A DNA stretch of 52,434 nucleotides from BJ22 sp031405895. GTDB taxonomy: Bacteria > Planctomycetota > Planctomycetia > Pirellulales > Pirellulaceae. Each line of letters opens with the position of its first letter. The first letter of the stretch is position 1. The position numbers and the translations under genes were made by a program. Of this stretch, positions 1-8,250 are shown piece by piece. The notes below the pieces were generated by a model. The model searched no databases. It saw only the letters and a list, made by a program, of their open reading frames with translations, and was not told where the DNA came from. Where the stretch lies: the NCBI GenBank assembly GCA_031405895.1, contig JANOFL010000033.1, forward strand, positions 1 to 52,434, read 5' to 3'.

Positions 1-451
1 TGGCGGTGGCGGCGCGGATGTGGTCGCTGACGGTCCAGGTCGGGCCGGTCCATTTCAGGCGGCGGAGAGTGACGAGGTCGGAGTCGCTGAGCGAGTCGAT
101 CAGGTCGAGCATCTGCTCGTGGGAACCGGCAAACGCCTGCTGCACATCGCGGAGCGAACGGCGGCGGAACTTTCGCCAGATGATGGCGTTGATCTGGCGG
201 ACATCGCTCCAGCGAAGTCCCGGCATCGGCACCTCGGCGACCTTCCCCGCCAGTTCGGTCGCGTGCCAGCCGAGCGGCAGCTCCTGCCAGCCGATCAGGT
301 GGCCGAGGATGTCTTTCACGGTCCAGCCCGCCTTCGTCACCGCCAACGAAGTCATCTCGCGCGGCCGAAGCGGAGCCAGCAACGCGTCGAGCACGGCCTT
401 TTCCCGACCGATCTCTGCAAGCAGTTCTTTCCGCGGCAGTCGTTTTCCCAT
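1..451 (-). CDS. ClbS/DfsB family four-helix-bundle protein (partial, C-terminus off the window)
   Basis: The frame opens at an ATG at 451 and runs off the left edge after 150 codons, so only the N-terminal part is visible. It contains GWTVKDILGHLIGWQELPLGW near residues 46-66, a PMPGLRW segment near 80, a KFRRRSL region, and LKWTGPTWTVSDHIRAAT at the visible end. This order matches the DUF1706 (ClbS/DfsB) branch of the DinB-like superfamily. ClbS itself is a colibactin self-resistance hydrolase, but most members have no known substrate, so no function is inferred here. It is divergent from the ParD-like gene at 594. Confidence 0.8.
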   Translation of the reverse strand, partial: MGKRLPRKELLAEIGREKAVLDALLAPLRPREMTSLAVTKAGWTVKDILGHLIGWQELPLGWHATELAGKVAEVPMPGLRWSDVRQINAIIWRKFRRRSLRDVQQAFAGSHEQMLDLIDSLSDSDLVTLRRLKWTGPTWTVSDHIRAATA

Positions 452-569
452 GTCCTCCGTGGCGACAAAGCTCCTGCTTTGTCGGTCATTCCTGTTGATT
501 TCGCCGGTGATGCAAACCGCGAAACATGTTCCCAATCGTACCGCAAGATGGCGGGATCTTGACAAGCAG

Positions 570-584
570 GTAGCAAAATGCTAC
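570..584. promoter_or_regulatory. perfect 6+3+6 dyad upstream of the ParD-like gene (candidate operator)
   Basis: GTAGCA-AAA-TGCTAC is a perfect inverted repeat whose right end lies 9 bases before the ATG at 594. ParD-type antitoxins generally bind short palindromes at their own promoters, so an autoregulatory operator is the natural reading. That role is inferred from position and symmetry only. The site lies in the 142-bp gap between divergent genes. Confidence 0.55.
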
Positions 585-593
585 TCTTGTTTT

Positions 594-1025
594 ATGGGAC
601 AGCCCGTCAAGCTTTCTGACGCTCTCGTGCTCGATGCCCGGCAAACGGGAGCGCTGGCAGAACGGTCGATCGCCGGGCAGATCGAATACTGGGCGCGACT
701 GGGGCGGGCGGTCGAGCTGGTCCTGCCGGGTGAATGGGCGATGGCCCTGCGCAGCGCCGGCGATGAACAGCCGCTTTCGGAATTCTTCGCGAGCGTTGAT
801 TCAGCCACCGGACGGGAGCGGCTGGCCCGGGTACTGGGTCGACGGCCCTACCCGCACTACGAGCCCGCTGCTGGAAAGCGTGGACTCCTGATCCGAATTG
901 AAAGCGACGGTTCGCGGACCGAAGGCCAGTTCATTGACGGCGAGTTCCGCGAAGGCCCGCCCCGACCGGTGCGAACCGGCAAGGCGAAGAAATCCGGGCA
1001 GTCACATGGTCGCGCAAAGCGATGA
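594..1025 (+). CDS. ParD-like antitoxin of a type II toxin-antitoxin system (no toxin partner seen)
   Basis: This 143-residue protein begins MGQPVKLSDALVLDARQTG, followed by ERSIAGQIEYWARLGRAVE. This is the ribbon-helix-helix signature of the ParD_like family (PF11903). The frame is open further upstream, but residues before this methionine are antisense to the DfsB-like gene, and a dyad sits just before 594, so 594 is the preferred start. The tail is basic (KAKKSGQSHGRAKR). No ParE, HigB or other toxin gene is adjacent. The next gene overlaps its stop by ATGA, is a DinB-like protein, and is probably co-transcribed. A solitary antitoxin or a plain RHH regulator are both possible. Confidence 0.75.
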   Translation: MGQPVKLSDALVLDARQTGALAERSIAGQIEYWARLGRAVELVLPGEWAMALRSAGDEQPLSEFFASVDSATGRERLARVLGRRPYPHYEPAAGKRGLLIRIESDGSRTEGQFIDGEFREGPPRPVRTGKAKKSGQSHGRAKR

Positions 1026-1555
1026 CCGCGAACTGGTTTGTCAAGCGACGGCTCCAATCGCGCAGCAGGAAGAACCCAACCGTGAATCGCCAGCGAATTG
1101 AAGTCTTCGTCGACGGTGGCCGGGAGCTGGTCGAAGCTTACCGCGGGCTGACGAAAGAACAGCTGCTGGCTGTGCCGGTGCCGGGGACCTGGAGCCTGCA
1201 GCAGATCGCGTTCCACCTGCTGGAAAGCGACCTGATCGCGGCTGACCGGATGAAACGGATCGCGGCGATGGACCGACCGCTCCTGATCGGCTACGACGAA
1301 TCGGCCTTCAGTCGCCTGCCTGGCGTCAACGACCTCGATGCCCACGAGGCCTGCGACCTCTTTGCCCGCCACCGCCGGATGCTTGGCACCGTGCTTCGCC
1401 GGCTGCCCGATGAAGCCTTCCAGCGGTTTGGCATTCACAACGAGTCGGGCAAGGTCACGCTCGCCGAAATGGTCGACCGCTATATCGGCCACCTCGACAG
1501 CCACCTGACCCACGTCCTGCGGAAGAAGGCACTGGTCAGCCGGACGGAGTGCTGA
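1022..1555 (+). CDS. DinB-like four-helix-bundle protein
   Basis: This 177-residue protein has the DinB_2 (PF12867) pattern: GTWSLQQIAFHLLESDLIAADRMKRI near residues 56-81, then a RPLLIGYDE segment, and a C-terminal DRYIGHLDSHLTHV that supplies the late histidines. Members are putative metal-dependent thiol transferases or hydrolases, and most are uncharacterised. Its ATG overlaps the TGA of the antitoxin gene, which suggests translational coupling. A shorter form starting at the GTG near 1082 (VNRQRIEVFVDGG) is possible because the first 20 residues look poorly conserved. Confidence 0.75.
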   Translation: MTANWFVKRRLQSRSRKNPTVNRQRIEVFVDGGRELVEAYRGLTKEQLLAVPVPGTWSLQQIAFHLLESDLIAADRMKRIAAMDRPLLIGYDESAFSRLPGVNDLDAHEACDLFARHRRMLGTVLRRLPDEAFQRFGIHNESGKVTLAEMVDRYIGHLDSHLTHVLRKKALVSRTEC

Positions 1556-1559
1556 GCGC

Positions 1560-1795
1560 AGGATTGCAAGTTCAATACCAGCCCGCAGCGCAAGTTTTGA
1601 AGTTGCGCTTCAATACCAGCCCGCAGCGCAAGCAAGGGAAAACGGCCCCCACATCGGTCCTTGCTTGCGCTGCGGGCCGGTATTTCTGCGGCAAAAACCA
1701 CAAAGCGCAACTTCAAAAAGCGCAAGCAAGGGAAAACCGGCACCCGTGCGGTCCTTGCTTGCGCTGCGGGCTGGTATTTTGGAGAAACAACGATG
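1560..1795. repeat. palindromic repeat family A, compound copy
   Basis: The stretch is built of inverted copies of a unit starting AATACCAGCCCGCAGCGCAA and continuing GCAAGG. A variable 20-25 base centre follows, and then the reverse complement ending in GGTATTT. One full palindrome spans about 1613-1683, and further half copies lie on both sides together with the accessory arm TTGAAGTTGCGCTT and its complement. Related copies occur at 37870-38025 and 47523-47660, with half copies near 30141, 34974 and 51272. No gene is seen in this interval. Confidence 0.8.
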
Positions 1796-1885
1796 TCTGA
1801 GAGAAAGTGGACGTCGCTCTTTTCGCAATAGCGGGCTGCGACCCACATACTTCGTGCTTTGAGCCAGTCCAGGGGGAGGGACATC

Positions 1886-2332
1886 ATGCCTGAAGCTGCT
1901 CTGCCTGCAGAGCTGATCCTCCGCCAGCTGATGAAGGATCGTCCTGATCAGGTGGTTGCTGCAGCGCTCGCCGCCCGCCGGGCCGTGCTGAAGTCCGCGG
2001 GAGAATGCTGCGAGTTGATTTACGAAACCTACTGCATCTCTGATGCGTTCTCGTTCACGGGAAAGCTTGGCCAGTCCTTCATTCACATTGCCACCTATGC
2101 CGGACACGTCAATGTCGGTTTCAGCCGGGGTACGGAACTGGACGACCCGGAGGGCCTGCTGGAAGGGACCGGGAAACTGATTCGTCATGTCCGGATCGGA
2201 AGTCTGTCGGATCTGAAAAAGGCCCCCTTCAAACGGCTGATCGATGCGGCTGTCGCCCAGGGCCACCAGATGGCAGAAAAAAAAGGCGGTTCCGTGCCCG
2301 CTCGTGTCACCGTCAATCGATCCGCAAAGTGA
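1886..2332 (+). CDS. DUF1801 family protein
   Basis: This 148-residue protein starts at the ATG at 1886, preceded by the strong ribosome-binding stretch AGGGGGAGGG at 1871-1880. The C-terminal half carries the family pattern: GQSFIHIATYAGHVNVGFSRG near residues 61-81, and LEGTGKLIRHVRI near 91-103. DUF1801 proteins are small beta-rich cytoplasmic proteins related to YdhG. Their biochemical function is not established. The frame is open 27 nt further upstream, but the ribosome-binding site fixes this start. It stands alone between repeat A and a secreted DUF1579 gene. Confidence 0.75.
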   Translation: MPEAALPAELILRQLMKDRPDQVVAAALAARRAVLKSAGECCELIYETYCISDAFSFTGKLGQSFIHIATYAGHVNVGFSRGTELDDPEGLLEGTGKLIRHVRIGSLSDLKKAPFKRLIDAAVAQGHQMAEKKGGSVPARVTVNRSAK

Positions 2333-2539
2333 TTCGCCCCGTGGCGACTTGCGACTATTCCCGAAATCGCGGTCCAGTTGACGCGCGCAGCACCGCGTGG
2401 AAACCGGTCGCCAGGGATTTGCCGCTTCGGCCCCCATCAGCGACAATCAGCCCGCAACAGCGATCCCGAAGTCTGCCCGCATTTCTGGCCAGACCCCGCG
2501 GCCCGATCGCGATGCAGCTCATTCACACAGGGGAAGACC

Positions 2540-3115
2540 ATGTTGTCCCGAATCCCGACCGTATTGTCGGCCTTCTTTTTCACGATGGGCACCGTCGCCC
2601 TGGCCCAGGAAACCGAAATGGCGAAGCCGCCGACGACGGAACCAGGTGAGGCCCACCAGTGGCTGCACCAGTTCGAAGGCGAGTGGGAGACGACCATGCT
2701 GGCTCCCGGGCAGACCGCCGAAGACGCGGATGATTCGGCGCCCCGCGGCAGCATGTCCTGCAAAATGCTCGGCGGGTTCTGGCTGATCAACAGCTTTTCC
2801 GGCGACATGGGCGGCGGTCAGATGATGAACGCCATCCAGACCATCGGCTACGACGAAGAGAAGAAAAAATACATCGGCACCTGGGTCGATTCGATGATGA
2901 ACCTGATGTGGCACTACGAAGGCACTGTCGATGAAACAGGCAAAAAACTGATGCTCGAAGCCGACGGCCCGAACATGATGGGCGGTGAAGGCACGATCTG
3001 CTACCGCGACTCGTTCGAGTTCAAGTCCGCCGATCACATCTTGCTGACGTCGGAAGCCCAGGTCGATGGTGCCTGGACGACGTTCATGACCAGCGACATC
3101 CGCCGAAAAAAGTAA
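2540..3115 (+). CDS. secreted DUF1579 family protein
   Basis: This 191-residue protein has an N-terminal signal peptide (LSRIPTVLSAFFFTMGTVALAQ, predicted cut after ALA). HQFEGEWE near residue 50, GSMSCKMLGGFWL, a TIGYDEEKKKYIGTWVDSMM block and a final FMTSDIRR follow. This matches DUF1579, a lipocalin-like family common in planctomycetes, whose function is unknown. GGGGAAG lies just before the ATG. The frame is open upstream to about 2378, but that part lacks a signal peptide and looks non-coding. The gene is convergent with the lipoprotein gene at 3133-3732, only 17 nt away. Confidence 0.8.
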   Translation: MLSRIPTVLSAFFFTMGTVALAQETEMAKPPTTEPGEAHQWLHQFEGEWETTMLAPGQTAEDADDSAPRGSMSCKMLGGFWLINSFSGDMGGGQMMNAIQTIGYDEEKKKYIGTWVDSMMNLMWHYEGTVDETGKKLMLEADGPNMMGGEGTICYRDSFEFKSADHILLTSEAQVDGAWTTFMTSDIRRKK

Positions 3116-3132
3116 CCCGGGCCAACGCGCGG

Positions 3133-3732
3133 CTATGCTCCTTCCAGCCGCACATCCAGCCGGGCACTCCAGACGCCATCGGCACGCCGCTCCAGCGGGA
3201 TGATCACCGTTTCACCGTCCAGCGACTCGCGATCCGCCGGAGTGACCACTGGATCGTCCTCGAACCAGACGGTCCGGTAGGTGTGCTGGTGGACAGCCGC
3301 GTCGATGTGCAGGTGGATATGCTGCGGAGCGCCCGTGCCGGGATAACGCCCGGGCCGGATGGTCCGGAACCGGAACCAGCCGTCCTCGTTCGTCACTGCC
3401 ACGCCATTCAGGCGTGGCGTGCGCGATTCACTGTCTTGCGGCACGTAAACGCCCGTGACATCGGTGCCATAGGCGATCACGGCGGCCTTGGGCAGCGGCT
3501 TTCCGTGCTCGTCAAGCACACGGCCGAACAGCTCCAGCGGTTCGCCCGGCTCGTCCGGCCCGCACAGTGCCACGGCGATTTCGAGCGGTGCCTCCTCGTC
3601 GACAACGGCCGCATCCGCCGCGGCAGCGGGGGACGGTTGCTGGTCCTTTGAAGGCTGGCTCTCCTGGCATCCCGCTGCAACCGGGATGATGCTCAACAGG
3701 CCCAGGGCGGCGATCAGGATGGCTCGTGACAT
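3133..3732 (-). CDS. intradiol ring-cleavage dioxygenase-like lipoprotein
   Basis: This 199-residue protein has a lipoprotein signal with lipobox VAAGC around residues 18-22, so it is probably anchored outside the cytoplasmic membrane. After an Ala/Pro-rich linker comes a beta fold: LFGRVLDEHGKPLPKAAV, an FRFRTIRPGRYP strand, and APQHIHLHI, which matches the PxHIHx iron-ligand region of catechol/protocatechuate dioxygenases. The histidine pair and some tyrosines are present, but I cannot confirm a full 2-His/2-Tyr set. Many planctomycete members of this family are uncharacterised, so no substrate is assigned. Confidence 0.7.
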   Translation of the reverse strand: MSRAILIAALGLLSIIPVAAGCQESQPSKDQQPSPAAAADAAVVDEEAPLEIAVALCGPDEPGEPLELFGRVLDEHGKPLPKAAVIAYGTDVTGVYVPQDSESRTPRLNGVAVTNEDGWFRFRTIRPGRYPGTGAPQHIHLHIDAAVHQHTYRTVWFEDDPVVTPADRESLDGETVIIPLERRADGVWSARLDVRLEGA

Positions 3733-3765
3733 GACAGGCTCCGGGGTTGAGTTTGAAAAGCGCCT

Positions 3766-4161
3766 TCAGTCATTACGGCGTTCCCGCTCCAGCAGGTTCA
3801 CTTTGCGCTGGACCCCCCAGCGATATCCGCCGAAAATGCCATCTTTCCGGACGACCCGGTGACAGGGAATCACAACCGCCAGCTCGTTGGCGGCGCAAGC
3901 CCGGGCCACGGCCCGCACCGCCGCCGGCTTGCCAATCATTCGGGCGATCCCGGAATAGGTGACCGTGGTTCCGGCCGGAACAGCCCGCAGCGCTTCCCAG
4001 TCGCGGCGCTGAAACGCGGTCCCGCGGATGTCGAGCGGCAACCCGCTCCCCGCCGGCTTGCCGTCGATCTGGTTGACAACCATCTGGATCCACTCACGGG
4101 ATCCCGCGTCGCCCGCCTGCAGGCGGGCCTGACGGAACCGGTCGCCGAGTGCGCGGCGCAC
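3766..4161 (-). pseudogene. ada: Ada O6-methylguanine-DNA methyltransferase part, separated from its N-terminal half
   Basis: The frame opens at a GTG at 4161 and gives 131 residues with the alkyltransferase C-domain. The active-site motif is PCHRVV (catalytic Cys), preceded by TTVTYSGIARMIGKP and followed by FGGYRWGVQRK. In the same frame, upstream of the GTG, the sequence between 4281 and 4162 still encodes the missing N-terminal subdomain (EQIRFVITRCSLGW, then GVCHIGLGESPAA), but no ATG, GTG or TTG lies in that part. The piece is therefore the 3' half of an ada gene interrupted by the TAG at 4282-4284. It may be expressed only by readthrough, or not at all. Confidence 0.7.
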
Positions 4162-4281
4162 GGCGGCCGGCGATTCGCCCAGGCCGATATGACAGACACC
4201 CCGCCCGGTCAGGGCAACCGCCAGCCAGCCCAGCGAACAGCGGGTGATGACAAAGCGGATCTGCTCGCCCTTGCCATGTCG

Positions 4282-4890
4282 CTAAACCTTGCCTGGCATC
4301 ATTCCGAGCTGGCTTTCCGCAGTCTCGTACAGCCGGCTGGCCGATCCAAAACCGGCCTCCAGCATGGCGGCCGTGACGGTGGTGCTGGTGCCAAGGCGAT
4401 CCCGCAACCGTTCGCCGCGGCGGGCTTCGGCATAACCTCGCGGCGTGATGCCCAGCGCGGACCGGAACAGACGGTGAAAATGGGAAGGGCTCAACCCAAC
4501 CGCCCGGGCCAGTTCCGGCAGCGCCGGGGCGCGCGAGGCCGAGTCGATGATCCGGCCGGCCTGAATCACGGCAGCCGGCAATGGAGCTGTTCCTTTGGCC
4601 GGCTGGCAGCGCTGGCATGCGCGAAAGCCCCGTTGCTCAGCCTTCGCACAAGTCCCAAAGAAGACCACGTTCTTGCGGTTCGGCAACCGGGAGCTGCATC
4701 CAGGACGGCAATACACGTCCGTCGTGCGGACCCCGTAGCAGAACGTGCCGTCAGCCGCGCGATCGCGCACCGCGATGGCCGCCCAGCGCTGGTCCTCCGT
4801 GCTGAATCTGGCGGGCGATATGGCGTCCGCCGGAAGGGTTCTGCCTCGCGCTCCGCGGCGATTGCGCACGATGGTGGCTACTCCTGACAC
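4282..4890 (-). CDS. ada: Ada N-terminal half: methylphosphotriester Zn domain plus AraC-type HTH
   Basis: 202 residues from a GTG at 4890. Residues about 30-97 are the Ada zinc domain, with Cys ligands in VYCRPGC and ACQRC, where the first Cys normally accepts methyl from DNA phosphotriesters. Residues about 108-200 are an AraC-type HTH (LPELARAVGLSPSHFHRLF, then a second helix pair). The frame stops at TAG, where a normal Ada continues directly into the methyltransferase domain, and that domain follows in the same frame. Alone the product would resemble Bacillus AdaA, which is about this length. The gene starts one base after the decarboxylase stop, so it is probably co-transcribed with it. 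Confidence 0.8.
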   Translation of the reverse strand: MSGVATIVRNRRGARGRTLPADAISPARFSTEDQRWAAIAVRDRAADGTFCYGVRTTDVYCRPGCSSRLPNRKNVVFFGTCAKAEQRGFRACQRCQPAKGTAPLPAAVIQAGRIIDSASRAPALPELARAVGLSPSHFHRLFRSALGITPRGYAEARRGERLRDRLGTSTTVTAAMLEAGFGSASRLYETAESQLGMMPGKV

Positions 4891-4891
4891 G

Positions 4892-6334
4892 TCATGCTCT
4901 CCTGCCAGTCACGGCGGCCAATGGCTGTAACGTCGTCTTCAGCACCGACGCGACTGCTGCGATCGACCGGCGGACGTCTTCCTCGCTGGTCCGCCAGTTC
5001 ACCACGCTGACTCGCATCGCCCGCTTGCCCTTCCACGTCGTACCGCTGAAGAACGCTTCCCCGGTTGCGTTGATCAAGGCAATCACCTGGTCGGTCCGGC
5101 GATCGTGATCGGTTTCCGAAGCACCACGGGCGGGATCCGGAAACCGGACGAGTCCCTGATTGAGCCGCGGTTCGCAGACCACTTTGCAGCCCGGCAGCAG
5201 GCCCATGCCTTGCACAAGCCCGCGGGCGTTCTCGCAGCAGCGGTCGATCATCGCTTCCATGCCTGCGCGGCCCAGTTCCCGCAGGGCGGCATAGACAGCA
5301 AAGCCCCGCGCCCGGCGCGACCATTCCGGATTCCAGTCCAACTGGTCCCGCGACCGACAGTCGTGCGAAATGTAGCTGGCGCCGACCGACATGCTCCGCT
5401 GATGGGCGGCGCGGTCTCGCACCACCGCGAACCCGCAGTCGAACGGCACGTTCAGCCACTTGTGCGTATCGGTGGCCCAGCTGTCCGCCAGCTCCACACC
5501 CTCCGTCAGGGGCTTCCGCGAGCAGCTGGCCCGCGCCATCAGCCCAAAGGCTCCGTCGACATGGACCCATGCACCGGCTGCGCGAGCCATCGGAATCAGG
5601 ACCGGGAAGTCATCGAACGCGGCGACGTTCAGGTCCGCCGCGTTCAGCACCACGATCGTGGGCGATGACTCCTCCTCAAGCAGCCGACGAAAGCCGTCGG
5701 TTTCCATCTGGCCGCTGTCTCCAGTCGCCGCCGTCCGGATGCTGCGGTCGCCAAAACCGAGGAACCGGATCGCCCGGTCGACCGAAGCGTGACGCTGGTC
5801 ACTGGCGATGATCCGGACCGCGGGCGCACCCGACAGGCCATCCCGGTTCACCTCCCAGCCCGTCCGCTGCAGGACGGCGTCCCGCGCCGCGGCCAGACAG
5901 GTGAAGTGCGCGAGCTGACAACCCGTCGTGAACGCGAACGAAGCTTCGCGGGGCAAGTCGAGCAGTTCCTTCAGCCACTTACCCGCGACTTCCTCGACCG
6001 CTGCGGCGGCCGGACTGCATGCCGAGAGGGCCGCGTTCTGGTTCCAGCAGGCCGTCAGCCAGTCGGCGGCGAGGGCCGCATCGAGCGTTCCCCCGATGAC
6101 CCAGGCAAAGAACCGTCCGCTCGTCGATCCATGCAGGCCCTCCCGGGTGGCGGCCACCAGCTCGTCAATCACGTCGACCGGCTCCAGTCCGCGTTCCGGC
6201 AGGGCAGAAGCCAGTCTCGCGCGAAGTTCATCCGGACTCGCGGTCGCGCCCACCGGGCGGCGATCGAGACCGTCGATAAAAGCCTCCACCTGCTCAAAAG
6301 CCCGTTGGAGGGCGGCGGTGCGTCGTTCGTTCAC
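4892..6334 (-). CDS. pyridoxal-phosphate-dependent group II decarboxylase family protein
   Basis: 480 residues from the GTG at 6334. The fold-type I PLP site is clear: His182 in DQRHASVDRA for ring stacking, Asp260 in HVDGAFG, and the Schiff-base Lys292 in ATDTHKWLN. Family members decarboxylate glutamate, aromatic amino acids or related substrates. The substrate cannot be decided from sequence. The frame is open to an ATG at 6493, but the extra 53 residues are not family-like. I chose 6334 because family similarity begins at AALQRAFEQVEAFIDGL. The ada gene follows one base after its stop. Confidence 0.85.
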   Translation of the reverse strand: MNERRTAALQRAFEQVEAFIDGLDRRPVGATASPDELRARLASALPERGLEPVDVIDELVAATREGLHGSTSGRFFAWVIGGTLDAALAADWLTACWNQNAALSACSPAAAAVEEVAGKWLKELLDLPREASFAFTTGCQLAHFTCLAAARDAVLQRTGWEVNRDGLSGAPAVRIIASDQRHASVDRAIRFLGFGDRSIRTAATGDSGQMETDGFRRLLEEESSPTIVVLNAADLNVAAFDDFPVLIPMARAAGAWVHVDGAFGLMARASCSRKPLTEGVELADSWATDTHKWLNVPFDCGFAVVRDRAAHQRSMSVGASYISHDCRSRDQLDWNPEWSRRARGFAVYAALRELGRAGMEAMIDRCCENARGLVQGMGLLPGCKVVCEPRLNQGLVRFPDPARGASETDHDRRTDQVIALINATGEAFFSGTTWKGKRAMRVSVVNWRTSEEDVRRSIAAVASVLKTTLQPLAAVTGRRA

Positions 6335-6735
6335 TGCAGTTCCCGTGTATTGGTCCTGGTCCGCACAGTGCCGGGTCAGTTCCCTGACCGATCCGATCGG
6401 GACGTGGTTTCGCCGGTCATGGCTCAATGATCGGTTCTGACGCGTCGATTGGCTATCGGTTTCTTGTTCTGCAATTCGGAACATGCCCCACAAAACTCCA
6501 TCGTAACGAAGCGGCGGGAGTCGCCCGGCAGCGGTGGTACAGGCATTCCCACTCCGAAAACGCCTTCCGGCCGAAACACTTCCCTGGCGACCGGTATCCG
6601 GCCGCGATCATCCGCCTGGGTTGGAGGCGTCTCTTGCGCGCGGGCCGGAGGGCTGACGCCCTTCCGCTACTGAAGGGGCCAACGGCACAATGGAGCTCGC
6701 CAAACCCTTCCTGCGTTCATGCCCCCAAGAGCCAG
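6335..6735. other. intergenic stretch without a recognised gene
   Basis: This interval lies between two divergently oriented genes. Small open frames here lack any family resemblance. Near 6640-6676 there is a GGCCGGAGGGCTGACGCCC segment ending in CTTCCGCT, which resembles the GGCAAGGCGTCAGCC repeat material at 52370-52390. Nothing else was identified. Confidence 0.4.
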
Positions 6736-6757
6736 CATGTCACCAAATGGTGACATG
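6736..6757. promoter_or_regulatory. 22-bp perfect dyad, copy 1 (candidate operator)
   Basis: The core ATGTCACCAAATGGTGACAT (arms of 9 with an AA centre) is extended by one more pair, C and G. The site ends 59 bases before the ATG of the MetE-like gene at 6817, a position compatible with transcriptional control. The identical 20-bp core recurs at 36539-36558. The binding factor is unknown. Confidence 0.6.
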
Positions 6758-6816
6758 TTAATCACCGGCCTGTACGGCCAGCCAACCGCACACCCTCGCA
6801 CGCCCGCAATCAAGCC

Positions 6817-8016
6817 ATGTTCACCGTCACCCGCGACCTGATCCTGCCCACCACCATCACCGGTTCCTGGCCGCGGCCGCGGTGGATGGATGTCAGCATG
6901 TGGGGCCGGCCGCTCGACAGCTGCATGATGGATGTGCGGTTCCGGGAGAAGTTCCAGGACGCGATGGCCGTCGTCATCAGCGACCAGGAACGGGCCGGGA
7001 TCGACATCCTCTGTCACGGCGACCTGCACTGCGATGAAGACTTCGCCGGGCGGTCGTGGCACCACTACCCGCTGCAGCGCTGGGAAGGCTTTGAAGGCGA
7101 CCATCTCCAGTCGTGGGAGACCCGCTCGCCGTGGCTGAAGTACCCGCCCGGCAACCTGCTCAACGAAATCTACACTGGCTGGCGCTGGCCGCGGGTCACC
7201 GGGCCGATCAAGCACAGGCCGCTCGACTACCCCAAGCTCTGGCGAATCGCCCAGTCGAAGACCGACCGCCCGGTTCGCTTCGGCACCTGTTGCACCCAGG
7301 TCATGGGCCTCTTCCTCGACCTCGCGACCAGCCACTACAAGGACAAGCGCGAAGTCCTCTGGGACATGGCCGGGGCGATGAACACCGAGCTGCGGGCCCT
7401 TCGCGACGCCGGCTGCCGGGTGATCCAGATCGAAGAGCCTTGCCTGCACTTCATGGCCAACACCTACGGCAAGGACCACGCCGACGTCCGGTTCTATCTC
7501 GACTGCTACAACCGTGAAGTCGAGGGGCTCCACGATGTCGAACTCTGGATTCACACCTGCTGGGGCAACCCGAACATGCAGCGGGTGATCGAGAATGACA
7601 GCTACGAGGCGTCGCTGGAGATGTACCTGCATGAAGCCCGCGGTGATGTCTGGACGCTGGAGACCTGCGACCGGAACCTGCGCGAGATCGATCTGCTTGG
7701 CCCGCGGCTGAAGGACACGCACAAGAAAATCTGCATCGGCGTGGTCAGCCATCGCCGGCTGCAGGTCGAGACCCCCGAGCAGGTGGCCGACACGATCCGG
7801 CAGGCGCTGAAGTTCATTCCGCCGGAACGCCTCGTCATTTCCACGGACTGCGGCTTCGGCCGGCAGGGCTGCAACCGCGAGATCGCCTTCTTCAAAACAA
7901 CTTCGATCGCCCAGGGAACCAACCTCGTCCGCCACGAACTCGGCCTCCCCCTCGCTCCAATCCGCGCCGCCAACCCGGCCCTGCAGACGGATCTGGTGCC
8001 CGACAAACCCATGTGA
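6817..8016 (+). CDS. cobalamin-independent methionine synthase (MetE) C-terminal-like protein
   Basis: This 399-residue protein matches the MetE C-domain/UROD superfamily TIM barrel. It opens with LPTTITGSWPRPRWM. Zinc-ligand-type residues are His246 and Cys248 in HTCWGN and Cys345 in STDCGFGRQG. A conserved EEPCLHF lies near residues 206-212. It lacks the N-terminal half of true MetE, so it may transfer methyl or other groups between thiols from a different donor, as in the MetE-like and epoxyalkane:CoM transferase branches. The reaction is not assigned. No Shine-Dalgarno is evident. The 22-bp dyad upstream suggests regulation. Confidence 0.8.
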   Translation: MFTVTRDLILPTTITGSWPRPRWMDVSMWGRPLDSCMMDVRFREKFQDAMAVVISDQERAGIDILCHGDLHCDEDFAGRSWHHYPLQRWEGFEGDHLQSWETRSPWLKYPPGNLLNEIYTGWRWPRVTGPIKHRPLDYPKLWRIAQSKTDRPVRFGTCCTQVMGLFLDLATSHYKDKREVLWDMAGAMNTELRALRDAGCRVIQIEEPCLHFMANTYGKDHADVRFYLDCYNREVEGLHDVELWIHTCWGNPNMQRVIENDSYEASLEMYLHEARGDVWTLETCDRNLREIDLLGPRLKDTHKKICIGVVSHRRLQVETPEQVADTIRQALKFIPPERLVISTDCGFGRQGCNREIAFFKTTSIAQGTNLVRHELGLPLAPIRAANPALQTDLVPDKPM

Positions 8017-8029
8017 GCCCGGCGATCAG

Positions 8030-8110
8030 TCACCCGTCATGCAGGGTGCGTGAAGTCTTCGCAACGCACCAGTCATGCAGGGTGGGTGAAGTCTTTGCAA
8101 TCCACCAGAT
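8030..8110. repeat. tandem copies of a GCAGGGTGCGTGAAGTCTTC unit
   Basis: Two adjacent copies begin TCATGCAGGGTG and carry GTGAAGTCTT, followed by GCAACGCACC in the first and GCAATCCACC in the second. Diverged copies follow near 8213 (GCAGGGTGCGTAAGGACTCG) and 8349 (AAAGTCTTCGCAACGCGCC). No coding potential was recognised in 8017-8440. Confidence 0.6.
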
Positions 8111-8117
8111 CAGACGC

Positions 8118-8158
8118 CAGATCTCAAATCTCAAATTTGACATCTCAAATCTGGCAAA
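8118..8158. repeat. ATCTCAAATTT-type short repeat array, copy 1
   Basis: Imperfect tandem ATCTCAAATC, TCAAATTTGAC and ATCTCAAATC units form an AT-rich island in GC-rich DNA. Similar arrays occur at 30187-30236 and 45921-45960, always intergenic. The function is unknown. Confidence 0.6.
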
Positions 8159-8250
8159 CAGGTGTGTTTCGCGGACTCCACACACCCTGCTCCACTCGGG
8201 ACATTATTTCCGCAGGGTGCGTAAGGACTCGCGAGACAATAAACTACCGG

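Noticed and set aside
6..593. Plus-strand open frame ahead of the ParD-like start
   Set aside because: It is antisense to the DfsB-like gene, has no family resemblance, and is followed by a dyad and a proper start at 594.
1610..2446. Minus-strand 278-codon open frame through repeat A and the DUF1801 gene
   Set aside because: It is mostly translated repeat units (PARSASKD-like) and antisense DUF1801. Not a gene.
3859..4887. Plus-strand 342-codon open frame
   Set aside because: It is the complement of the ada gene, rich in Arg/Pro/Gly with no domain. Both ada halves on the minus strand have clear motifs.
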